From contig NZ_CP022161.1 in the NCBI RefSeq assembly GCF_002214185.1, positions 8,935,486 through 8,999,485 on the forward strand: a DNA stretch of 64,000 bases. The letters are read 5' to 3'. This DNA is from Streptomyces capitiformicae (GTDB lineage: Bacteria > Actinomycetota > Actinomycetes > Streptomycetales > Streptomycetaceae). A program made the translations under genes and the position numbers. This document shows positions 18,722 to 27,784 of the stretch, piece after piece; position 1 is the first letter of the stretch, and each line of letters begins with the position of its first letter. The notes under the pieces were generated by a model. It saw only the letters and a program-made list of their open reading frames with translations. It ran no database searches and was not told the DNA's origin.

Positions 18722-18943
18722 CTAAGCGGCGCGGGTGCCGCTCTGCGCGCCGTCGGAGGGCCGGAGCGTGTCGACGAGCCGCAGTACCTCCATCGGCAGC
18801 GGGAAGATGCGCGTGGAGTTCCGCTCGCTGGAGAAGCACTCTGCGACGCGCAGCCCCTCCTCGAGGTGCTCGGCGACAACCAGCGTGATGCTGTCGTCGA
18901 TCCGCGTCGCCAGCACAGTCGGAGTCTGCGCCGCGCGCCCTGC
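18722..18943 (-). pseudogene. Remnant resembling the C-terminus of a stomatin-like (slipin) protein
   Basis: The frame ending at 18722 has ERNSTRIFPLPMEVLRLVD, which is like the C-terminal end of slipin/band-7 proteins (N-S-T-x-x-F-P-x-P). No SPFH domain precedes it, so at most the last 40-70 residues remain. Frame and strand match the DUF3040/S2P genes downstream. Identification rests on one short motif. Confidence 0.3.
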
Positions 18944-19328
18944 AGGAGCGGCCAGCGGACACCCCAGTGTGACCAGGAGGACCTGGACAAGCCTCCGGAG
19001 TGGTGAGGGGAGGCGGCTTCGGGGCACAGCACAGTTCCCCTGTTCGCATGCAGCTCCAACGGGCGTCTTAACTCGCGGAGTACCCGCGCGCACCGGCCGG
19101 CCGTCTACCCGAAGTGATCAAACTGCGGTGGAGCCGCCCGGTACTACGCGAAACACACCAGGTGGCGCAGGCCCCTCCTGGCTTCGGCAAGTCGGGCCCG
19201 GCCGCGTCAGGAAAGCGTCAAGGAAGCGGCCAGGGACGAAATAGCCGTGTCAACGGCGGGTTGATCGGCGTTGCGGCGGGGTTACTTCTAGAGGTCCGTT
19301 CCTTCCGAATCTCGTCTAGGAGCTCGCG

Positions 19329-19412
19329 ATGGCCGATGTGGCCTTCGTCTGCGCCACGGTCGCGGTGTTCGCGCTGGCGTCTCTCATCGCCCGGCGGGTG
19401 GGTCGGCTGTGA
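19329..19412 (+). CDS. 27-residue single-helix protein, second copy
   Basis: 27 residues (MADVAFVCATVAVFALASLI and a basic tail), a paralogue of the protein at 3626-3709. It has AGGAGCTCGCG upstream and a stop overlapping the next GTG. It marks the start of the reduced second kdp locus. Confidence 0.55.
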   Translation: MADVAFVCATVAVFALASLIARRVGRL

Positions 19413-19498
19413 GCGCCGAGAACATCGTCGGGCTGGCCGTGGCCGTGGCCCTGCTGGGCTGTCTGATCCGCGCGCTGATCTTTCCAGATAGGTTCTGA
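19409..19498 (+). CDS. kdpF: KdpF-like peptide of the second kdp locus
   Basis: 29 residues, very similar to KdpF at 3706 (ENIVGLAVAVALLG shared) and ending F-P-D-R-F, but the helix carries a C-L-I-R-A change that puts an arginine in the membrane segment. No kdpA, kdpB or kdpC follows, so it has no cognate pump here and is probably drifting. Confidence 0.6.
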   Translation: MSAENIVGLAVAVALLGCLIRALIFPDRF

Positions 19499-19505
19499 GC
19501 ACGGC

Positions 19506-19685
19506 ACGGGGCGGCTGGGCAGCCAGAAGCATCTGCTGCAGGAGGTGTGGGGACCCTCGTACAAGACACACACCGACAACCTGCGGGTCTACGCGACACG
19601 GCCGCGGCGCAAACTGGAGGCAGACCCATCGCATCCACGCCACCTCATCACCGGGCCGGCCATGGGACACCGCGTCGAGAAGTGA
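19506..19685 (+). pseudogene. kdpE: kdpE C-terminal remnant
   Basis: Only the last 59 codons of a KdpE-type regulator remain: TGRLGSQKHLLQEVWGPSY, then DNLRVYATRPRRKLEADPSH, ending at TGA 19683-19685. It aligns with residues 170-227 of the intact KdpE at 8339-9022, with changes (for example ATRPRR for AQLRRK) that suggest decay. It begins within 10 bases of the kdpF stop, so a deletion removed kdpA, kdpB, kdpC, the receiver domain and half the DNA-binding domain. Confidence 0.85.
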
Positions 19686-19741
19686 TCTCCTTGCTGTCCC
19701 GAACCGGCCCGGCGAGCGCAGAACGATCGGAACCCTGAACC

Positions 19742-22306
19742 ATGGCACGCGGCAAGCTACGGATCTACCTCGGTGCGGCGCCGGGCGTCGGCAAGACCTA
19801 CGCCATGCTGTCGGAGGCGCACCGCCGTGTGGAGCGCGGCACCGACTGTGTGGTGGCCTTCGTCGAGCACCACGACCGGCCGCGTACCGAGGTGATGCTG
19901 CACGGCCTGGAGCAGATCCCGCGCCGGGAGCTGGAGTACCGGGGCGCGGTGTTCACCGAGATGGACGTGGACGCCGTGCTGAAGCGCCGGCCGGCCGTCG
20001 CCTTGGTGGACGAGCTGGCCCACACCAACGTGCCGGGCTCCCGGAATTCCAAGCGGTGTCAGGACGTCGAGGAACTGCTGGAGGCCGGGATCGACGTCAT
20101 AACGACCGTCAACATCCAGCACCTGGAGTCGCTCGGCGATGTCGTCGAGTCGATCACCACGGTGCGGCAGCGGGAGACCGTACCGGACGAGGTGGTGCGG
20201 CGCGCCGACCAGATAGAGCTGGTCGACATGTCACCGCAGGCGCTGCGCCGCCGGATGGCGCACGGCAACATCTACAAGCCCGACAAGGTCGACGCGGCCT
20301 TGTCGAACTATTTCCGGCCGGGCAATCTGACCGCGCTGCGGGAGCTGGCGTTGCTGTGGACCGCGGACCGGGTCGACGAGTACCTGCAGCAGTACCGCGG
20401 GGAACACGACATCCGCTCCACCTGGCAGGCCCGCGAGCGGATCGTGGTCGGGCTGACCGGCGGCCCTGAAGGACGGACCCTGCTGCGGCGGGCGGCCCGG
20501 CTGGCGGAGAAGGGCGCGGGCGGCGAGGTACTGGCCGTCTACATCTCCCGCAGCGACGGGCTGACCTCCGCCTCGCCCAAGGAACTCGCCGTACAGCGCA
20601 CCCTGGTCGAGGACCTGGGCGGCACGTTTCACCAGGTCGTCGGCGACGACGTACCGCAGGCGCTGCTGGACTTCGCCCGGAGTGTCAACGCCACCCAGAT
20701 CGTGCTCGGCGTCAGCCGGCGGCGCGCCTGGCAGTACGCCTTCGGGCCCGGGGTGAGTGCCACGGTGGCCCGCGAGTCCGGACCGGACCTCGACGTCCAC
20801 ATCGTCACCCACGAGGAGGCCGCCAAGGGCCGCGGACTGCCGGTGGCGCGCGGCGGCCGGCTCGGCCGCTCCCGCATCATCGCCGGATGGCTGGTCGGTG
20901 TGGTCGGCCCGGTGGTGCTCACCCTGCTGCTCACCTCGGTGTGGAACACCCGGCCCGCCGACGACGGTCCCGGCTTCGCCAACGAGGTGCTGCTGTTCCT
21001 GACCCTGACCGTGGGGGCCGCACTGCTCGGCGGACTGATGCCCGCGCTGGCCGCGGCCACGGCCGGCTCGCTGCTGCTGAACTACTTCTTCACCCCACCC
21101 ACTCACACCTGGATCATCGATGATCCGGCGAACGTCCTCGCCATCATCGTCTTCTTCGCAGTCGGTGTCTCGGTCGCCTCGGTCGTGGACCTGGCCGCCC
21201 GCCGGACCCACCAAGCGGCCCGGCTTCGCGCCGAGTCCGAGACCCTGTCGTTCCTGGCGGGCAGCGTGCTACGGGGCGAGGACGGTCTGGAGGCGCTGCT
21301 GGAGCGGGTGCGGGAGACCTTCGGGATGGAGTCGGTGGCACTGCTGGAGCGGGGCGGCGAGGTCGAGCCGTGGACCTGCGCGGGCAGGGTCGGGACGGCC
21401 CGTCCGATCGAGCGCCCAGTGGACGCCGATGTCGACATGCCGGTCGGCGACCACCTCGTACTCGCCCTGTCCGGGCGGGTGCTGCCTGCCGAGGACCGGC
21501 GTGTGCTGGCCGCCTTCGCCGCTCAGGCCGCCGTCGTCCTGGACCGCCAGCGGCTGAAGCAGGAAGCCGGGCAGGCGCGCGAGCTGGCCGAGGGCAACCG
21601 CATCCGCACCGCGCTGCTCGCCGCCGTCAGCCATGATCTGCGGACCCCGCTGGCCACCATCAAGGCCGCGGTCACCTCGCTGCGCTCCGACGACATCGAA
21701 TGGTCCGAAGAGGACCAGGCGGAACTGCTGGCGAGCATCGAAGAAGGCACCGACCGGCTCGACCACCTGGTGGGCAACCTGCTGGACATGTCCCGGCTGC
21801 AGACCGGCACCGTCACACCGCTGATCCGCGACGTGGACCTGGACGAAGTGGTACCGATGGCCCTCGGCGGCGTCCCCGAAGGCTCCGTCGTCCTGGAGAT
21901 CCCCGAAACCCTGCCGATGGTCGCGGCCGACCCCGGGCTGCTGGAACGGGCCGTCGCCAACGTCGTGGAGAACGCCGTGAAGTACGGCCCGGAGAACGAG
22001 GTGGTGCTGGTCTCCGCCAGCACGCTCGGCGACCGGGTCGAGCTGCGGGTCGTCGACCGCGGCCCCGGGGTGCCCGACGAGGCCAAGGAGAGGATCTTCG
22101 AGCCGTTCCAGCGGTACGGGGATGTGCCTCGCGGCGCGGGAGTCGGCCTGGGCCTCGCGGTCGCCCGCGGCTTCGCCGAGGCCATGGGCGGCACGCTCAT
22201 CGCCGAGGACACCCCCGGCGGCGGTATGACCATGGTCCTCACCCTCAAGAGCACGCCAGGCCGTCCACCTGTACCCCCCGACCTGCCCGCCCACTTCACC
22301 TCGTAA
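19742..22306 (+). CDS. kdpD: Second KdpD sensor histidine kinase, without cognate regulator
   Basis: 854 residues, full length and intact: Walker A GAAPGVGKT, DELAHTN, a universal-stress-like domain, a four-helix membrane block (about 375-475), GAF-like, HisKA with AVSHDLRTPL (histidine near 631) and an ATPase domain (NVVENAVKYG, DRGPGVP, GVGLGLAV). It closely matches the KdpD at 9069 over its entire length. Because its own kdpA-C and kdpE are deleted while this gene has kept every motif, it is probably under selection and may act on the KdpE at 8339; that is inference. Confidence 0.93.
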   Translation: MARGKLRIYLGAAPGVGKTYAMLSEAHRRVERGTDCVVAFVEHHDRPRTEVMLHGLEQIPRRELEYRGAVFTEMDVDAVLKRRPAVALVDELAHTNVPGSRNSKRCQDVEELLEAGIDVITTVNIQHLESLGDVVESITTVRQRETVPDEVVRRADQIELVDMSPQALRRRMAHGNIYKPDKVDAALSNYFRPGNLTALRELALLWTADRVDEYLQQYRGEHDIRSTWQARERIVVGLTGGPEGRTLLRRAARLAEKGAGGEVLAVYISRSDGLTSASPKELAVQRTLVEDLGGTFHQVVGDDVPQALLDFARSVNATQIVLGVSRRRAWQYAFGPGVSATVARESGPDLDVHIVTHEEAAKGRGLPVARGGRLGRSRIIAGWLVGVVGPVVLTLLLTSVWNTRPADDGPGFANEVLLFLTLTVGAALLGGLMPALAAATAGSLLLNYFFTPPTHTWIIDDPANVLAIIVFFAVGVSVASVVDLAARRTHQAARLRAESETLSFLAGSVLRGEDGLEALLERVRETFGMESVALLERGGEVEPWTCAGRVGTARPIERPVDADVDMPVGDHLVLALSGRVLPAEDRRVLAAFAAQAAVVLDRQRLKQEAGQARELAEGNRIRTALLAAVSHDLRTPLATIKAAVTSLRSDDIEWSEEDQAELLASIEEGTDRLDHLVGNLLDMSRLQTGTVTPLIRDVDLDEVVPMALGGVPEGSVVLEIPETLPMVAADPGLLERAVANVVENAVKYGPENEVVLVSASTLGDRVELRVVDRGPGVPDEAKERIFEPFQRYGDVPRGAGVGLGLAVARGFAEAMGGTLIAEDTPGGGMTMVLTLKSTPGRPPVPPDLPAHFTS

Positions 22307-22322
22307 CGGCCTCGGCGGCCGC

Positions 22323-22742
22323 TCACGAGCTCGCGCCGCGGTCCCCACCGGGGGTGATCCGCCGATGCGCGCCCCGGGCGTTGACGAGGCGGGCGATCAC
22401 CGTACCGAGCAGCGCCGCGCCCATCAGGAAGACGAGCCGCCCCGCATCCGGATACCCCTGCCACGCAAGCTCGCCATGTGGCGGCACCGCGAAGCCGTTG
22501 AGGAACAGCCAGCACACCGCGGCGGTGCCCGGCGCCGCGACGAAGCGGGCGCACACTCCCAGCAGCGCCGCCAGGACGCACAGCACCAGCAGGGCGTGCA
22601 GCGGTTCGGCGAGCCCGTTCGCCACGCTGAGCACCCCCACCGTCAGCAGCGCCCCGATGAAGGCCGCCACCCAGACGAAGGGCGTAGGAACAGGCTCGGG
22701 TACCGGCCTGACCGCAGCCCGCAACGGTCGCCACTCCACCAT
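22323..22742 (-). CDS. Small four-helix membrane protein, DUF4118-like
   Basis: 139 residues. Four hydrophobic helices between about residues 20 and 125, with a segment (FVAAPGTAAVCWLFLNGFAV) that recalls the membrane block of KdpD/DUF4118 proteins. I chose the ATG at 22742 with GGAAGGA upstream. It is convergent with kdpD, 17 bp apart. Function unknown; a sensor-accessory role is only suggested by the neighbourhood. Confidence 0.55.
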   Translation of the reverse strand: MVEWRPLRAAVRPVPEPVPTPFVWVAAFIGALLTVGVLSVANGLAEPLHALLVLCVLAALLGVCARFVAAPGTAAVCWLFLNGFAVPPHGELAWQGYPDAGRLVFLMGAALLGTVIARLVNARGAHRRITPGGDRGASS

Positions 22743-22913
22743 GAGCTCATCCTTCCCCGCGTCACCTGCGCTGCTCCCATGACGGCGCCTCCAGGACGGT
22801 TCCGCGCCGGGTGACCGCCCTTTCTTAACGAACTCAGTGCGAGCAAGGCTTCCCTGGACGCGCGACCGGTGGCGAAGGAGCGAAGAGCAGCGATACGGCG
22901 GCTCGCGGTGCAC

Positions 22914-23356
22914 TCAGCTGAGTTCGGCGAACGACTCCACATCGTGGATCTTGCCGGTGACGACGATGACGTCCCCTTTCTGTATGACCGTCTCGGCGGC
23001 GGCGTAGGTGAAGCCCTCGCCCGGCCGCTTGATACCGACGACCGTCACCCCGTACTTGCTGCGCACCTGGCTCTTCGCCAAGCGGCATACCGGTGGAGAC
23101 GGCCGGGGCGACGGACTTACAGCACGAGGATCACGCCCTCGCCGAAGCCGCTCCAGTACGTGCCGGTGTCCACCACGACCAGACCCGTCACGCACACCGC
23201 GGACGTGGAAGTGAACAGCGCCGTCACCACGTTGGCGCTCCGACCGTCCTAGACGGCGACGGGCAGCATCAGCAGTACCGTCCCCAGCAGGATCACGGCA
23301 GCGAAGCCCATGACCACCGTACGAGCGGGATGTGCCGCCAACAGCGAGTGCCACAT
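22914..23356 (-). pseudogene. Collapsed TrkH/TrkA (Ktr-type) potassium uptake remnant
   Basis: From ATG 23356 the frame gives MWHSLLAAHPARTVVMGFAA and LMLPVAV, the first helix of a TrkH/KtrB transporter. An in-frame TAG (23249-23251) follows, then the same frame continues [18 protein letters not shown] and [19 protein letters not shown], the first pore region, and stops at 23117. The rest of the transporter is missing. In another frame the C-terminal TrkA-C domain of the regulatory subunit follows (RSKYGVTVVGIKRPGEGFTY, then KGDVIVVTGKIHDVESFAEL) and ends at 22914. The middle of both genes is deleted. Confidence 0.75.
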
Positions 23357-23474
23357 CCGCCCCGCGCGCCCTGCCACTCCCTGGCCTTCCTGCCTGCCAA
23401 CGTTCCGTCAAGGATCCATCAGCGTCCGGCCAAGATCCAGCGGGCTACCCTAGCCGAGGTCCGCCTCGGTGTAA

Positions 23475-23832
23475 CGGGGCAGGAGAGCGGCCCTGCTGAT
23501 CGGGATGGACACCCCGCAGGTGACACAGGAGCTGCTCACCGTGGGCTTCGACGGGTATGGGTATGACGCCTGCTTCGGTCCGGCCGAGGACGGCGGCTTC
23601 TGGGCGCTCGGGCTGGCCCACCCGGACCCGGCGCTGCTGCGCGGGGTCCCGATGTCGACGCCCACCACCGGCGCCGAGCAGCGCGCCCGGCTCGTCGCCG
23701 CAGGACTGCGCGTGCGCGACCTGCCGCGCCTGAGAGACGTCGACACCGCCGCCGACGCCGAAGCGGTAGCCGCCACAGCGCCACACAGCTGCTCCGCCGC
23801 AGAGCTGACCGGCTCCGGGCGGTCGCCCGCCG
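23475..23832 (+). pseudogene. Remnant of a DUF2064/TIGR04282-type glycosyltransferase
   Basis: The frame begins without a start (in-frame TAA at 23472) and reads LLIGMDTPQVTQELL, YDACFGPAEDGGFWALGL, VPMSTPTTGAEQRARL, a pattern found in the C-terminal half of MobA-like nucleotidyl/glycosyltransferases of the DUF2064 family. The N-terminal half is gone and no stop appears before the methyltransferase gene, so the end has also shifted frame. In related genomes this gene commonly precedes such a methyltransferase and a molybdopterin oxidoreductase; that is recollection, not checked here. Confidence 0.55.
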
Positions 23833-24615
23833 ATGAGCACGGCACACGAGGTGAGAGCGCGGGACACCGCGGAGCACAGCTGGTCCGCTGCCCCCTACGC
23901 CGACGCCCTCCGGACCGGCCACGGACCGCTCTTCCTCCGCCGCAGCGACGGGTGGCTGCTGCCCCTGGACGTCGAGCGGTGGTGCGGGCCCGCCGACGCC
24001 GTGGACCTGCGGATCCTGGACCGGTGCGAGGGTGCCGTGCTCGACGTCGGGTGCGGACCGGGACGACTGGTGGCGGAACTCGCCGCCCGCGGCCGGACCG
24101 CGCTCGGCATCGACATCAGCGAGGCCGCCGTCGCCCATACCCTGGGCCTCGGCGGGCAGGCCCTGTGGCGCTCTGTCTTCGAACCGCTCCCTGGCGAGGG
24201 CCGGTGGAACACCGCCCTGCTCCTGGACGAGAACCTCGGCATCGGCGGCGACCCTCACGCCCTGCTCCGCGGACTGGCCGAACTGCTGCCGGGTGGCCTG
24301 TTGAACGCCGAGACGGTCCCGGTGGACGTGGACGAGCGCATCAACGTCCACATCGTGCGCGGCACCGATGCCTCGGGGACCGCCGGCGCCATGTTCCCCT
24401 GGGCCCGGCTCGGCACCCCGGCGCTGCTCCGGCACGCCCGCCCGCTGGGCTGGCGTACCGTCGATCAGTGGTCGGTCGGCGGCCGCTGTTTCGTCGCCCT
24501 GCCCAACCACAGCCGCAGCACCAACAGCAGCGCCGACCCGCCGAAGAGCACGGCCGTGATCAACAGCCAGCGGGCGAGGAAGCCGTCTCCGGACAGGCCG
24601 GTCGCCGAGGGGTAG
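23833..24615 (+). CDS. Class I SAM-dependent methyltransferase
   Basis: 260 residues. The Rossmann motif I is clear (AVLDVGCGPGRLVAELAARG, about residues 68-87), followed by the acidic ribose-binding position GIDIS. Substrate unknown. The natural C-terminus is probably near GGRCFVALP (about 24507); the last 35 residues are Ser/Pro/Lys-rich and read antisense through the neighbouring gene, so the original stop seems lost. It overlaps the convergent gene by 151 bp. Confidence 0.75.
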   Translation: MSTAHEVRARDTAEHSWSAAPYADALRTGHGPLFLRRSDGWLLPLDVERWCGPADAVDLRILDRCEGAVLDVGCGPGRLVAELAARGRTALGIDISEAAVAHTLGLGGQALWRSVFEPLPGEGRWNTALLLDENLGIGGDPHALLRGLAELLPGGLLNAETVPVDVDERINVHIVRGTDASGTAGAMFPWARLGTPALLRHARPLGWRTVDQWSVGGRCFVALPNHSRSTNSSADPPKSTAVINSQRARKPSPDRPVAEG

Positions 24616-24941
24616 TGGTCCGCCACCCGGCCGCTGATGAGCGGGAACCACACGAGCAGGAGCAGCCCGGACAGAGCAGCCGGCACACGGACGTACAGGG
24701 CCCACTCCCGGCGGCCGGCCGCACCGAGCGACCGTATGACCGCGCGGTCCGCCACCGCGTACAGCGGCAGCAGCACCAGGTCGTGGAGGAGTGCCGCCCC
24801 CACGAACCACACCGCCACCTGGAACCAGTCGTCCGCCAGCAGCCGCACACCCGCATAACCGGCCAACGCGAACGAGCAGGCCAGAAGCAGGAGTTGCAGC
24901 GGGCTGCCCACCTTCGCACGGATGCGCGTCACAGGTCTCAT
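24465..24941 (-). CDS. Four-helix membrane protein next to a molybdopterin oxidoreductase
   Basis: 158 residues with four hydrophobic helices (about 14-34, 42-62, 80-102 and 125-147). It starts at ATG 24941 after GAGGACTTCCG, 11 bp downstream of the molybdopterin gene, so the two are probably cotranscribed. A role as membrane anchor or electron-transfer partner is plausible but no heme-binding pattern is certain. Family not recognised. Confidence 0.6.
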   Translation of the reverse strand: MRPVTRIRAKVGSPLQLLLLACSFALAGYAGVRLLADDWFQVAVWFVGAALLHDLVLLPLYAVADRAVIRSLGAAGRREWALYVRVPAALSGLLLLVWFPLISGRVADHYPSATGLSGDGFLARWLLITAVLFGGSALLLVLRLWLGRATKQRPPTDH

Positions 24942-24952
24942 CGGAAGTCCTC

Positions 24953-26218
24953 TCAGAGGTCGCCGAACGTCATCCGGGCCACCCACTTGGTGTTCAGCAC
25001 GCCGGGAGCGGCGGGGACGATGATGCGGGCCGGGTAGCCGTGGTCGGGGGTGAGCGGCTCGCCGTTGACGTCCAGGGCGAGCAGGGAGCGTGGGTCGCGC
25101 ACCTGGTTGGCGCGCAGGGCCGCCGAGCGGAACGCTCCTCGCCGCTGGAGGGACTCCACCAGGACGTCGGGCGCCGCGTCCGCGTCGTATCCCACCAAGG
25201 CGGCGAGATCCCGCAGCCGTACGCCCCGCCACCACTGGTCGGAGGTCGACCAGCCCTCCACACAGGCGATGGGCAGCGCCGCACTGTGCAGGGGAAGTGC
25301 CAGCAGCTCGGCCCGGCTCAACCGGACGGTCCCGGAGTGCCCCCTGACGACCAGCCGCCACGCCGCGTCGCTCGTCTCGGCGGCGCTGATACCCCGGGAC
25401 GCGGCCGTCTTGTTGATCTGGAAGCCGCCCGGGCCACTGCCCGGATCGGCACCCCCGTGCGGCGCAAGGAGGGCCGTCCGCCGCAGCGGACCGTCGAAGT
25501 TCTGCCCCACGGTCGTCCCGAACAACAGCAGCGAACCACCCCCGACGAACCACAGCGCCCCGCGCCGCGACACGGTGGGCTCCTCAGGCCGCGGGGAGAC
25601 CAGCGGGAAGTCCGGCTCCATACCGGCCTCCTCCTGCGGGCCCTTCCCCTCCCTCATGCGACGCAGATTGCGTACGGCAGCCGGCGCCCGCAGCACCACG
25701 TGAACGACGAACGCGGCGAAGAACACCCAGGCGCCGTAGAAGTGCAGCGGATAGAAGGAACCGGGAAAGACATAATCCAGCTGGACATTGAGCACGCCCG
25801 TCACGAACTCGAACAGCACACCGCCGACGAGGAGCAGCAGGGAGATCCGCTCCAGGGCGTGGGCGAGCGACCGGGCCGGCGGCAGCGCGAACAGCTTGGG
25901 CACCACCGACCACAGTTTGGCCAGCAGGACAGGGACGAGCATGATCCCGAGCGTGACGTGGACGCCCTGGTTGAGCCGGTACAGCCAGTACGGACGCGTC
26001 GGCCAGGCGAAGAGGTAGAAGCCGAGCAGTCCCTTGTCCGGGGTCTTGTCGTTGACCGGCGACAGGTCGGGGTTGTACGCGGCGTAGGACAGCAGCCCGG
26101 TCGCGAACAGCACGGTGATCCCGACGAGCAGCACGACACCGAGGACCGAGGTGAACCACGGACCGCGCAGGGGACTGCGCCAGAATCCGGGGGAGGAAGG
26201 CAGTCGTTGGTCGGGCAT
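24953..26218 (-). CDS. Molybdopterin-dependent oxidoreductase fused to a cytochrome-b-like membrane domain
   Basis: 421 residues. The N-terminal half has four or five membrane helices with conserved histidines in helices (QGVHVTLGIM, PLHFYGAWVFFAAFVVHVV), as in cytochrome b561-type heme proteins. A further hydrophobic segment (RRGALWFVGGGSLLLFG) leads into a sulfite-oxidase-like molybdopterin domain (about 260-421) containing IACVEGWS, the usual site of the Mo-binding cysteine, and GYPARIIVPAAPGVLNTKWV. Predicted extracytoplasmic oxidoreductase passing electrons into the membrane. Substrate unknown. Divergent from the gene at 26333 across 114 bp. Confidence 0.8.
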   Translation of the reverse strand: MPDQRLPSSPGFWRSPLRGPWFTSVLGVVLLVGITVLFATGLLSYAAYNPDLSPVNDKTPDKGLLGFYLFAWPTRPYWLYRLNQGVHVTLGIMLVPVLLAKLWSVVPKLFALPPARSLAHALERISLLLLVGGVLFEFVTGVLNVQLDYVFPGSFYPLHFYGAWVFFAAFVVHVVLRAPAAVRNLRRMREGKGPQEEAGMEPDFPLVSPRPEEPTVSRRGALWFVGGGSLLLFGTTVGQNFDGPLRRTALLAPHGGADPGSGPGGFQINKTAASRGISAAETSDAAWRLVVRGHSGTVRLSRAELLALPLHSAALPIACVEGWSTSDQWWRGVRLRDLAALVGYDADAAPDVLVESLQRRGAFRSAALRANQVRDPRSLLALDVNGEPLTPDHGYPARIIVPAAPGVLNTKWVARMTFGDL

Positions 26219-26332
26219 GTTCCGACGTTAGGCAGGAACGTGCCTGTACAGGGGTGCGCGACCCATGACGAAACTGTGACGTCAGCACCGCGGGCGACCC
26301 TGTTCGACCCCTTCCGCCCTAGCGTTCCGTGT

Positions 26333-27784
26333 GTGATCCGCACCCCGTTCCGCGACCTGGCCGCTGTCCTGGCCGCCGTCCTCCTCGTCGTGGCGGCCGT
26401 CCTGGTCGGTCGGCACCTCCACTTCACCTACGACAACCTGCACGTGGGCTGGCCGCCCCTGTACGCCAACTGGGGCCCCCACGTCGGCCCCGGCACCCCG
26501 GCTGCACTGGTCGTCGCGGTCGGCGTCGTGGCGTACGGCCCGCGCGTGGCCGCCCGGCTGCCGTGGCGCGCGCTGCTGGGCACCGCCTGGGGTGCGGCGA
26601 TGGCGTGGACGTGGTCACTGGCGCTGATCGACGGCTGGCAGCGAGGGATCGCGGTGCGGCTCACGAGCAGGTACGAGTACCTGCAGGTCATCGACCGCTT
26701 CCAGGACATCCCCGCGACACTGCGGGACTTCACCGGACACATCCTGCTCCACTCCCCCGACCACTGGCCCCCGCATGTCGCGGGCCACCCTCCGGCGGCG
26801 ACGGTCACGTTCGTCCTGCTCGACCGGGCCGGGCTCGGCGGCGGGGGCTGGGCCGGAATCTGGTGCATCACCGTCGGCGCATCGGCGTGCGTAGCGATAC
26901 TCGTCGCCGTGCGGGCGCTCGCGGACGAGGCACTCGCGCGCCGGGCGGCGCCGTTCCTGGTTCTGACGCCGGCCGCGGTGTGGATGGGCACGTCCGCGGA
27001 CGGGTACTTCGCGGCGGTCGCCGCCTGGACCATCGCGTTCCTCGCCCTCGCGGTGACCGGACACCGGCCGCGGCTCACCGGCTTCGCCTCCGGTCTCCTC
27101 TTCGGCCTCACCTGCTACCTCTCCTACGGCCTCACCCTCTTCGCCGTGATCGCGGGCGCCGTCCTGCTGCTCGGCGGCCCTCGACGAACCCGGCCCCTGC
27201 CCTACGCCCTCGCCGGAGTCACTGTCGTCCCGCTCGTGTTCACCCTCGCGGGCTTCAACTGGTGGGAGGCGTACCACCTCCTCGTCGAGCGCTATTACCA
27301 AGGGGCCGGCGGCATCCGGCCCTACGGCTACTGGGTGTGGGCCAACCTCGCCTGCACGGTCCTGATCGTGGGCCCGGCGACAGTAGCCGGCCTGCGGCGA
27401 ACCGGCGCCACGTTCCTTGGGTCTCCGGCACGCCTCAAGGCACGTTCTCCCTTCAACGCTCCAGAGACGGGGGTGCGGACAGACGACCGCCACGGCACTC
27501 CCGTACGTGTTGTCTCTCTCCTCCGTCGGCGCGTCGTGCCCCGGGCGGGCTGGTCCGGCACCTCCCCTGACCTCCGCCTCGCCCTGCTGGTCACCGCCGC
27601 ATTCGCTGCTCTGCTCATCGCCGACCTGTCGGGGATGAGCAAGGCGGAGACCGAGCGCATCTGGCTGCCGTTCGCCCTGTGGCTATTGGCCGCAGGCGCG
27701 TTCCTGACCCGCCCCCGGGCCTGGCTCGCGGCGCAGGCCGCGCTCGCTCTGCTTCTGAATCACCTGCTGATGACCGGCTGGTGA
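26333..27784 (+). CDS. Polytopic membrane protein, glycosyltransferase-C-like
   Basis: 483 residues with about ten to twelve hydrophobic helices. An early extracytoplasmic loop (RFQDIPATLRDFTGHILLHS, then WPPHVAGHPPAATVTFVLLD) with conserved acidic and histidine residues resembles the first loop of GT-C lipid-sugar transferases, but no definite family motif is seen. A hydrophilic insert (about residues 360-405) rich in Arg interrupts the helices. I chose GTG at 26333; the same open frame extends far upstream only as antisense of the neighbouring gene. Confidence 0.65.
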   Translation: MIRTPFRDLAAVLAAVLLVVAAVLVGRHLHFTYDNLHVGWPPLYANWGPHVGPGTPAALVVAVGVVAYGPRVAARLPWRALLGTAWGAAMAWTWSLALIDGWQRGIAVRLTSRYEYLQVIDRFQDIPATLRDFTGHILLHSPDHWPPHVAGHPPAATVTFVLLDRAGLGGGGWAGIWCITVGASACVAILVAVRALADEALARRAAPFLVLTPAAVWMGTSADGYFAAVAAWTIAFLALAVTGHRPRLTGFASGLLFGLTCYLSYGLTLFAVIAGAVLLLGGPRRTRPLPYALAGVTVVPLVFTLAGFNWWEAYHLLVERYYQGAGGIRPYGYWVWANLACTVLIVGPATVAGLRRTGATFLGSPARLKARSPFNAPETGVRTDDRHGTPVRVVSLLRRRVVPRAGWSGTSPDLRLALLVTAAFAALLIADLSGMSKAETERIWLPFALWLLAAGAFLTRPRAWLAAQAALALLLNHLLMTGW

